DNA of 64,000 nucleotides, taken from positions 372,001 to 436,000 of the forward strand of contig NZ_CDPP01000005.1 in NCBI RefSeq assembly GCF_000829905.1, given 5' to 3'. Below, in pieces: positions 57,510 through 64,000 of this stretch. The notes under the pieces were generated by a model, which was not told the DNA's origin, did not search any database, and was given only the letters and a program-made list of their open reading frames with translations. Source of the DNA: Beduini massiliensis. Its GTDB lineage: Bacteria > Bacillota_I > Bacilli_A > Erysipelotrichales > Coprobacillaceae. A program made the position numbers and the translations under genes. Each line of letters opens with the position of its first letter. Positions within the stretch are counted from its first letter, which is position 1.

Positions 57510-58401
57510 ATATGATATGCAGTTCTTCAAATTCTTCTTGGGTTAATGCAGCACCTTTTTTCTGAACAATTTTACCGGAAACTTTATTAGCAATTTGTAT
57601 GGCTTGTTTTAAAGGCATAGATCGACTAAGACAGGCAATGATTGCGCCAATATGTCCGTCCCCTGCTCCAATCGTATCTACCGGTTTTACTTGTTTAGTA
57701 GGGATAAAATAGCAGTCTGTATGATCTTTATAATATGTTCCTTCTGCTCCCAATGTCACAATAATCGTATTTTGACTCAACAAATACATTTCTTCAACTG
57801 CTTTTTCTAAACTTTCTTTCTGACTGAAAGCGAGGATTTCACTTTTGTTTAAATGGAGAATCGGATGTAACGCCAACAAACGCTTCATTTTTTCCCTTCC
57901 AATTTTACAGATGCGCGGTCCCGGAGCAAAGAAAATAGTAAGATGAGGATTCTTTTCTAAAAATAAAATAATCTGATCACCGCTTGTTTCCTCTATTTCC
58001 AATCCACAAATATAAACATACTGAAAATCTAGGGAATTAATCTGATTAAACCATGCTTCTTTAAAAAAGTATTCTGCTCCATGCTCACAAATAAACGTGC
58101 GTTCACCACTTTGATCTACAATACAATAACAACAGCCATTTGGTTGAGAAGGTTCCAATAAGATCGGAATATTTTCTTGTTGTAAATAATGACGTACAAA
58201 ATCACCGTAAACCCCTTGACCAACCGGAGTGAATAATACATATTCGCTTTGAAATAGTGCCAGCATCCTGCTTACATTAAAAGCACAGCCGCCAATATGC
58301 AGACTTTGCTGTTTAATATTTTCATCTTCTCCGATTTTAGGCAGACGCTCAACCTCTATCACTACATCGCAAACTGTCGATCCAATAATTAATGTTTTCA
58401 T
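57508..58401 (-). CDS. PfkB family carbohydrate or nucleoside kinase
   Basis: This 297-aa kinase starts MKTLIIGSTVCDVVIEVERL and has GGCAFNVSRMLALF (the PfkB N-terminal signature GG...N..R) near residue 38. The C-terminal signature DTIGAGDGHIGAIIACLSR near residue 243 contains the catalytic Asp, with the usual F of AGDxF replaced by H. LGAEGTYYKDH near residue 222 is the ATP contact. The family phosphorylates sugars, nucleosides or related alcohols. It overlaps nothing and is 10 bp from the next minus-strand gene (SRAP), so they may share a transcript. The substrate is unknown. Confidence 0.93.
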   Translation of the reverse strand: MKTLIIGSTVCDVVIEVERLPKIGEDENIKQQSLHIGGCAFNVSRMLALFQSEYVLFTPVGQGVYGDFVRHYLQQENIPILLEPSQPNGCCYCIVDQSGERTFICEHGAEYFFKEAWFNQINSLDFQYVYICGLEIEETSGDQIILFLEKNPHLTIFFAPGPRICKIGREKMKRLLALHPILHLNKSEILAFSQKESLEKAVEEMYLLSQNTIIVTLGAEGTYYKDHTDCYFIPTKQVKPVDTIGAGDGHIGAIIACLSRSMPLKQAIQIANKVSGKIVQKKGAALTQEEFEELHII

Positions 58402-58411
58402 AGGGTTACTC

Positions 58412-58924
58412 CTATAAATCCAAATGAGACTGGCTCATTTCTTGATTAAATTGCATAGCTGGGGGAATAACTTCCAATAACTGCTCCGTTCCCTCTCCTC
58501 GTACCCAGCATTCAGCTTCATCTTTTGTTAGAATCAATGGCATCCGATCATGGATCTGATCAACACTCGGATTCGCTTTCGTTGTAATAATCGTATATTC
58601 CCAGCGATCTTTTTGATAACGATACAACCCTGCCATATATAAGTAGCTATGATCGTTTAAATGAATGTCTGTTTTCATTTTTGCTTCGTCCCATTCATAA
58701 TACCCGTTTGCCATGATCAAGCAATGCTTTAAACCTATAAAAGTTGGTTTTGTCAGTAATGTTTCACTTCTGGCATTGATAATGGGTCGCTTATTTATTT
58801 TAAATCCCCAATTAGCCTTTTGATAAGAAAACTGATTTTGATCATATACCATAATTTTATATGGCATATCCGGGAAAATAGTTTTTTTCTTACCATGAAG
58901 CATAATATAAAACTGTCCGCACAT
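58412..58924 (-). CDS. SOS response-associated peptidase (SRAP/YedK/HMCES-like), short form
   Basis: This 170-aa protein starts MCGQFYIML, where Cys2 is the DNA-linking nucleophile exposed after Met removal. Other marks are NARSETLL near residue 50, CLIMANGYYEWDEAK near residue 67 (active Glu in YEW) and IHDRMPLILTKDEAECW near residue 124 (catalytic His). SRAP shields abasic sites in single-stranded DNA through a thiazolidine link. Members are usually about 220 aa; this one is 50 shorter but retains all the catalytic residues. The start must be the ATG before Cys2 (58924), behind AGAGGTG. Confidence 0.92.
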   Translation of the reverse strand: MCGQFYIMLHGKKKTIFPDMPYKIMVYDQNQFSYQKANWGFKINKRPIINARSETLLTKPTFIGLKHCLIMANGYYEWDEAKMKTDIHLNDHSYLYMAGLYRYQKDRWEYTIITTKANPSVDQIHDRMPLILTKDEAECWVRGEGTEQLLEVIPPAMQFNQEMSQSHLDL

Positions 58925-59024
58925 AGGCATCACCTCTTTTCTTATTCTATCATTATTCCCATCATTTTTAAATCACTATACTTTATGAATAAGATTTTGC
59001 TATAATGGAAAAGAGGTGAAAGGG

Positions 59025-59873
59025 ATGTATTCTTATTTGGAAATAAAAAACGATACTTTTAATGAAATTTGGGTTAAATTCTGCGGCATCCAAAAATGCA
59101 GTGCCAATTATGCTTATGGTCCCGCAATTCGCAGTCACTACCTGATTCATTACTGTTTAAAAGGAAAAGGATATTATCACGTTCATGATAAAATTTATCC
59201 TGTTGAAGCCGGTCAAGCTTTTTTAATCTACCCAAATGACACCACTTTTTATCGTGCAGATGAAAAAGATCCCTGGACTTATCTATGGATTGGTTTTGAT
59301 GGAGATAAAGCTGAATATTACTGCCAACAATGCGGTTTTTCATCTGTCAATCATGTCATTACTTGTCAACTGAACAAGGAAATTCAAACCTGTGTTGAAT
59401 CCATGATTGCCCATCACCAAATGAGCTACAGCAATGAACTTTTTATTCAGGGACAACTCTATCTGTTTTTTTCATACTTATCTCAAAACCAGCCCTATTA
59501 CCCTAAAAAAGATACCGTTAAAAGCAATAATATCTATATAACAAAGGCGATTTTATTCATTCAAAACAACTACCAAAATAAAATCAGTGTTCAGGATCTT
59601 GCTGATTACTTATCATTAAATCGCAGTTATTTGAGTTCTTTATTTAAGAAGCATTTAAAAACAACCCCACAAAACTTTTTATTACAATATCGTATGAATA
59701 AAGCCCGAGATCTGTTAGTAGATACAGACCTTCCAATCAATCAAATTGCTTATTCGTGTGGCTATGCCAATCAGTTAGCTTTTTCAAAAGCTTTTCATCA
59801 TACCCACTGTTCATCTCCGAGCCAATATCGAAAATCCAATCAGCTTAAAGAAGGACAAATCTTAATTAAATAA
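59025..59873 (+). CDS. AraC family regulator with N-terminal cupin
   Basis: This 282-aa regulator has an N-terminal cupin-like sensor (IRSHYLIHYCLKGKGYYHVH near residue 29, then AGQAFLIYPNDTTFYRADE and PWTYLWIGFDGD, as in the AraC-type sugar sensors). The C-terminal double helix-turn-helix includes KISVQDLADYLSLNRSYLSS and INQIAYSCGYANQLAFSKAF near residue 246. The ATG at 59025 is 6 nt behind AGAGGTG. It is followed by a terminator and then a decayed RpiR/SIS gene and a rhamnosidase gene. Its target is probably a sugar gene, maybe the rhamnosidase, but this is contextual. Confidence 0.93.
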   Translation: MYSYLEIKNDTFNEIWVKFCGIQKCSANYAYGPAIRSHYLIHYCLKGKGYYHVHDKIYPVEAGQAFLIYPNDTTFYRADEKDPWTYLWIGFDGDKAEYYCQQCGFSSVNHVITCQLNKEIQTCVESMIAHHQMSYSNELFIQGQLYLFFSYLSQNQPYYPKKDTVKSNNIYITKAILFIQNNYQNKISVQDLADYLSLNRSYLSSLFKKHLKTTPQNFLLQYRMNKARDLLVDTDLPINQIAYSCGYANQLAFSKAFHHTHCSSPSQYRKSNQLKEGQILIK

Positions 59874-59882
59874 AATTTTACC

Positions 59883-59920
59883 AGACTGTTATAAATCATA
59901 AATTTGTTTCAGTCTTTTTT
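59883..59920 (+). terminator. Terminator after the AraC gene
   Basis: AGACTG and CAGTCT bracket a 21-nt loop, followed by six T. It lies 10 bp after the stop. Confidence 0.7.
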
Positions 59921-59984
59921 ATTTCCAAGTTTTATGCTCTTCTTAAATAAAAATTCTGTTGCTGATATCAGTATACTTCCTTTA

Positions 59985-60335
59985 TTACACAGCCTCTTCC
60001 TTAGAAAAACAAAGTGTCAAAAGGGCAGTTTCTATATTTTCCTGATAGTTTTTAGAAATTAAACAAGCAAATAAAATATCTAATATATAGACATGAGAAG
60101 TAAAAGCAGTCATGACTTCTAAACTAAGAATCTGCTCTGATGGATAAGTACTGACAAATTCATGACATAAAGTTTTTATTTCCCTTGTTTACTGCCAATC
60201 CCAATAACATGAATCCCAGCTTTTTTAAGGTATTTGGCAATATGAAGCATTTCTCTATTGTTACCGGTAAATGACAATAAGACCGCACATCTATTTTGTC
60301 TGTTTTTTAAAGATAAAACTTCTTTAATTTTCTAG
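59985..60335 (-). pseudogene. RpiR/MurR-type SIS-domain gene, decayed C-terminal part
   Basis: The minus strand gives KIKEVLSLKNRQNRCAVLLS followed by FTGNNREMLHIAKYLKKAGI and HVIGIGSKQGK, then a stop. After a frameshift it continues TLCHEFVSTYPSEQILSLEV, then FTSHVYILDILFACLISKNY, and ends at the stop 59985-59987. This is the sugar-isomerase (SIS) domain of RpiR-family regulators (LLSFTGxxREMLxIAKxLK and HVYILDILFxxL). The N-terminal HTH is missing, and the frame is broken at the GSKQGK end. Such regulators control sugar or amino sugar genes, so it may once have regulated the adjacent rhamnosidase. Confidence 0.8.
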
Positions 60336-60402
60336 GGGGATAAGGATAACTTAAAAACAAAAAAATCTCCAAAAATAAAACAACGAATTATTTTCCGCCG
60401 TT

Positions 60403-62970
60403 TTATAGCTTTACCTCATAATGATAGGTTCCTCCCATTACTGACTGCTTGGTTAGTCCGGAAATGAAAATATGAGCAGTACAGCCAAATGGAACAGTGA
60501 TATCATAATGAATCGAATTTGGTTCTTGATACTCCCATTTGATTTTATATTCTCCGCTGGCTGACTGATAACGCATGTCACAATATCCAAGATCCGGATG
60601 TGGAATTGGCTTTATTTCCACTTCCTTAAAACCTGGTTTTATTTGTTGTAACCCAGCAGCATAGCGATAGATCCATTCTACTATTGAACCATATGCATAA
60701 TGATTAAGACTGTTCATTCCTTGCGGATTCATCGACCCATCTTCTAAAACAGAATTCCATCTTTCCCAAATGGTTGTAGCTCCCAAATTCACTTCATAAA
60801 GCCAACCGGGATATTCTTCATTCAACAAAAGCTGATAAGCTTCCTTATCATGACCGATTTTGGATAAAACCGGAGCTAAATAAGGAGTTCCTACAAAACC
60901 TGTATCTAAATGCATATTGTTTTCTTTTAATTTTTCGATTAATCGCTGACTATTAATCACAAATTCTTCTTTATTAAACAAATCAAATTTCAATCCTAAA
61001 ACTAGTCCCGTTTGAGTATCTATCGTTAAATGTCCAGCTTGTATATATTTATCACGAATCGCTTGTTTTATTAATTGTGCTTTTTTATGGTATTGAATTT
61101 GATCTTCTTGATAACCTAATACCTCTGCTGCTTCTTTTAACAATGTGGTCGAATAATAATAAAACATACTTGCCACAAAATGAATGTCAGTTGCACCAAA
61201 CGGTGAATCTGGTTCAGCCTTGTTATCTAGTGCCAACCAATCTGCAAAGTGAAAACCAAAATCATAAAGATGATGATGCCCATGCAGTTGATCTTGTCCA
61301 ATAACATAGTCGACAAACATTTTCATATTTGTATAGTTTTCTTCAAGCTGCACTTTATCGCCATAATACTGATACAAAGTCCACGGAATAATAGCGGCGG
61401 CATCTGACCACGGACTTGCCCCATGCCCCATCAGCATCATCAAAGGTCGTTTAGCCATTTCTTTTGGTTTATTAGGCCATTCAACAAAATTTTCAATCTT
61501 AGGTTTCAACATTGGCACTGTAAAAGGCACTGACCCTCCTAATCTTCTTTGTTCAGCTAACATATCACGCAGGTATTTTCGGTAAAAACCAGCTGTATCT
61601 AAATTAAAAGATGCCGTTCCAGCAAAGATTTGGGCATCCCCTGTCCAACCTAATCGCTCATCACGCTGCGGACAATCCGTTGGAACATCTAAGAAATTAT
61701 CGCGCTGTGAATAGTAAGCATTGGCGATCAAACGATTCACTTTTGCATTCCCTGTTCTTAGATAACCAGTCTGATCTAAATCACTGGATATTAAACAAGC
61801 GGTAAAATTAGCTGCATTTACTTCCTTTATCCCCTCCACTTTAACATAACGGAAGCCGTAAAATGTAAAGTGTGGACGAACGCTTCTTTCCTTACCATCT
61901 GAAATAAAAGTAAAATAAGGGTTAGATTCACGATAATTGGCATTATAAAAGCAGCCATCCTGCATCGTCTCACTGTAGGATAAGATAAGATCCTGATCTG
62001 TGACAAATTCTACCCAGCCCGTAATATTTTGTCCAAAGTCCAGTATGATTTCATCCTTTTTAGTATAAATGACCTCTTGAACTGATCTTTTTTCAATAAT
62101 ATGAATCGGCATTGAGTAACGTTCTGACAGCTTAGTGGTGTCCATATCTAGATAATCAACGTCATTAACTTGATTCGCTTTTTCCAAACGACTGTCATAA
62201 GTTTCACCGTCATAGATTCCCTGATCAAGAATCGGGCTAGGTTTACGCTTAAAGCTATGGTCTGATAAAACAACTGTTTTTGTACCATCTTCAAATGTGA
62301 CATGCAATTCTAAAATTAGAGCATATTGATCTCCGTAAATCTTAGTATAACCGCCATCAAAGCCCATACGCCCTTTATACCAGCCATTCCCCAAAGCGAC
62401 TTCGAGATGATTGTCTCCTGTTTGCAGCTGATGCGTGACATCATATGTTTGATATTGAAGATAGTCATCATAACTGTGAAACCCCGGCATTAGATATTCC
62501 CCATTAACAAACTGCCCATTGAGATAAGCTTCATATAAACCTAACCCGCAAATATAGAGACGAGCTTTACACACCTTTTTAGTCAATGAGAAATCCTTGA
62601 ATAAAATAGAAGGTTCATCTATTTGCGGTGTGATAAAACGAGCTTGCCATGAATCATTTAATTTCGCTGTTTCAAAATAAGAAACTTCACTTTTAGCTGT
62701 TCCTTCTAGATCATTCATAGCTGTAACCTGAACATAATAGCGTGTATAAGGCAATATATCCATTTTTATTTTAGTTCCCAACGCTTCTAATTCTGTTTTA
62801 TCGGTGTCATAAACGATTTGATCCATCTGTTCATCTAAGGCAATTTGTATTCTTGACCAGATTATTTTCTTCGCTTTTTCTTCCTGAACTTGCCAAGTGA
62901 TACTAAGATGAGAAAAATCGTATCCCACTGGATTTTTTAAATGATTAATTCTGACATGTGATATTTTCAT
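60403..62970 (-). CDS. Alpha-L-rhamnosidase (GH78)
   Basis: This 855-aa intracellular-type enzyme removes terminal L-rhamnose from plant glycosides and polysaccharides. The GH78 signature DVPTDCPQRDERLGWTGDAQ near residue 430 holds the catalytic acid and base. RPHFTFYGFRYVKVEG near residue 370 opens the core, and LGATTIWERWNSVLEDGSMN near residue 733 is the second catalytic stretch. N-terminal Bac_rhamnosid_N modules and a C-terminal sandwich are present. No signal peptide is visible. The GGAGG site precedes the ATG. It is next to two AraC regulators and a decayed RpiR regulator, and no rhamnose-catabolic genes are in the window. Confidence 0.96.
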   Translation of the reverse strand: MKISHVRINHLKNPVGYDFSHLSITWQVQEEKAKKIIWSRIQIALDEQMDQIVYDTDKTELEALGTKIKMDILPYTRYYVQVTAMNDLEGTAKSEVSYFETAKLNDSWQARFITPQIDEPSILFKDFSLTKKVCKARLYICGLGLYEAYLNGQFVNGEYLMPGFHSYDDYLQYQTYDVTHQLQTGDNHLEVALGNGWYKGRMGFDGGYTKIYGDQYALILELHVTFEDGTKTVVLSDHSFKRKPSPILDQGIYDGETYDSRLEKANQVNDVDYLDMDTTKLSERYSMPIHIIEKRSVQEVIYTKKDEIILDFGQNITGWVEFVTDQDLILSYSETMQDGCFYNANYRESNPYFTFISDGKERSVRPHFTFYGFRYVKVEGIKEVNAANFTACLISSDLDQTGYLRTGNAKVNRLIANAYYSQRDNFLDVPTDCPQRDERLGWTGDAQIFAGTASFNLDTAGFYRKYLRDMLAEQRRLGGSVPFTVPMLKPKIENFVEWPNKPKEMAKRPLMMLMGHGASPWSDAAAIIPWTLYQYYGDKVQLEENYTNMKMFVDYVIGQDQLHGHHHLYDFGFHFADWLALDNKAEPDSPFGATDIHFVASMFYYYSTTLLKEAAEVLGYQEDQIQYHKKAQLIKQAIRDKYIQAGHLTIDTQTGLVLGLKFDLFNKEEFVINSQRLIEKLKENNMHLDTGFVGTPYLAPVLSKIGHDKEAYQLLLNEEYPGWLYEVNLGATTIWERWNSVLEDGSMNPQGMNSLNHYAYGSIVEWIYRYAAGLQQIKPGFKEVEIKPIPHPDLGYCDMRYQSASGEYKIKWEYQEPNSIHYDITVPFGCTAHIFISGLTKQSVMGGTYHYEVKL

Positions 62971-63053
62971 ACATTCCTCCTAAGCCTTCCCTAATTTTAT
63001 TTTATAATAATGACACTTTATGATAAATAACGTAAATTGACAAAATGATTATC

Positions 63054-64000
63054 CTATTTTGCATGTTCACGATATTGTTTAGGTGTCCGGTGATAAGTGT
63101 CTTTAAATATCTTATAAAAATAGGTAATGTTGTCATATCCTACTTTTTCCATAATTTCCACAATAGGTAAATGTGTTGTCTTTAATAAGCGGACAGCATG
63201 CTGTAGTCTTACTTTTTGCACTAACTGCTTAAAAGTGAATCCGGTATGCTTTTTTATGATTTTACAGATCTTATAATCCGGTTGGTGGAGATTTTTCGCA
63301 AGCTGACTCAACGATCCTTCTTGATAATGCAAGTCAATATATTTTAAGATCGACCCGCTTAATATCTTTTCATAGCTGTTGCCCGTATAGGCTTCAATAT
63401 CTTCAGGGTGATTCATTAATTCAGTCAGTAATAACCCCATTGTTAATTTAAGGATTAAGGACTGATTAAAAGCAGGTTCATAGACATGTTGAATCAAATC
63501 TTCGATAATTGTTTTCACATGTTTATTATGAGCGGCTTTAAAAAGAAGGTATTCCCCATCATTTTTATTTGAATAAAGAGCCTCAAACAAGAAGCTGAAC
63601 AATTCACTTTCTTCTTCAATCAAAGAAGCCATGAACACCAAAAAGTCAGTTTTGATAATCAAATTAAAGATGATGTCTTTTTCTTTTGTATAGAGAATCG
63701 AATGCTCGATATTTTGATTTAAAAGCAGTAATTCTCCCTCGCGAATCGTAATTTTCTGATCATGAATGATATGCGTCATTTCTCCACTGTACACATACAT
63801 AAATTCTAAATAATTATGGCGATGACTTGGATATTCTTGGAAACGTGTATGGCGTCTGATCGTGAAAGACTGATCATCAGATAAAAGTTTATGATAATCA
63901 ATGATATTACTGGAATCATTTAAAAAAATACTGCGATCAACGGATTGAACCCCGGCTAGATTATCTTTTTCTTCTTTTGTTAGCTGGATCAAATCCTCTA
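63054..64000 (-). CDS. AraC family transcriptional regulator, start at or beyond window edge
   Basis: This protein of 312 aa or more has an N-terminal cupin (FQEYPSHRHNYLEFMYVYSG near residue 52, with HIIHDQKITIREGELLLLNQ and HSILY) and a C-terminal AraC domain (GSLSQLAKNLHQPDYKICKI near residue 228, then HLPIVEIMEKVGYDNITYFY). Its frame remains open to the window edge, where only a TTG at 63992 could start it, so the true start may lie outside. It is upstream of and on the same strand as the rhamnosidase, with 83 bp between, so it probably regulates it. Confidence 0.9.
   Translation of the reverse strand, partial: EDLIQLTKEEKDNLAGVQSVDRSIFLNDSSNIIDYHKLLSDDQSFTIRRHTRFQEYPSHRHNYLEFMYVYSGEMTHIIHDQKITIREGELLLLNQNIEHSILYTKEKDIIFNLIIKTDFLVFMASLIEEESELFSFLFEALYSNKNDGEYLLFKAAHNKHVKTIIEDLIQHVYEPAFNQSLILKLTMGLLLTELMNHPEDIEAYTGNSYEKILSGSILKYIDLHYQEGSLSQLAKNLHQPDYKICKIIKKHTGFTFKQLVQKVRLQHAVRLLKTTHLPIVEIMEKVGYDNITYFYKIFKDTYHRTPKQYREHAK

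Noticed and set aside
1-64000. tRNA, rRNA, CRISPR arrays and intact IS elements
   Set aside because: No such structures were noticed on either strand while reading; this is a visual check and not a program search.

Overview
This 64 kb window looks like ordinary chromosome from a low-GC, Gram-positive gut Firmicute, most likely class Erysipelotrichia or a close relative. This placement is an inference from the A+T-rich sequence, strong AGGAGG ribosome binding sites, TTG/GTG starts, compact U-tailed terminators and the style of the proteins (short zinc-type RpmG, DarA, M42 peptidase, PPi-type phosphofructokinase, GH78 rhamnosidase, ABC exporters paired with MerR or MarR regulators). No rRNA, tRNA, CRISPR array or intact insertion sequence was seen.

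Layout. 1-6 kb: the 3' part of an asparagine synthetase, a TetR-controlled pair of flavodoxin-fold proteins, a MerR-controlled ABC exporter and a metallo-hydrolase. 6-17 kb: a decayed membrane-protein gene, rpmG, a class B PBP, an XpaC-like pair, an orphan PTS IIB, a HAD phosphatase, an M42 peptidase, a hydroxyacid dehydrogenase-glycerate kinase pair and mgsA. 17-28 kb: a MarR-controlled MacB-like ABC protein, a GH25 lysozyme, malic enzyme, a CapA-like protein, the c-di-AMP receptor DarA, mutY and an isolated DUF421 N-terminal half. 28-33.5 kb: a lipid-linked aminosugar cassette (GtrB-like GT2, membrane GT, WecE-type aminotransferase, ATP-grasp ligase, two-subunit ArnE/F-like flippase). 33.5-42 kb: nitroreductase, patatin, guaB, PPi-type PFK, and a MocR regulator divergent from an ECF S component. 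42-47 kb: a five-gene operon with an ECF sigma factor, a membrane protein in the usual anti-sigma position and a two-permease ABC transporter. 47-53 kb: csp, SDR, rarA, tag and a two-component system.

53-57 kb is the most unusual part. It is A+T-rich, gene-poor and partly decayed. It holds a membrane-protein remnant, a small secreted protein directly followed by a DUF975-like membrane protein, a decayed copy of a small secreted-peptide gene, then an intact 57-aa secreted-peptide gene whose stop is one base from the start of a 385-aa TPR protein. The peptide-TPR pair resembles an RRNPP-type (Rap/Phr-like) signalling cassette and is my best candidate for an undescribed system. 57-64 kb: a degenerate CCG-domain protein, PfkB kinase, short SRAP protein, two AraC regulators, an RpiR/SIS pseudogene and an alpha-L-rhamnosidase, suggesting plant-glycan use.

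All protein functions are assigned by reading motifs. No database search was run.
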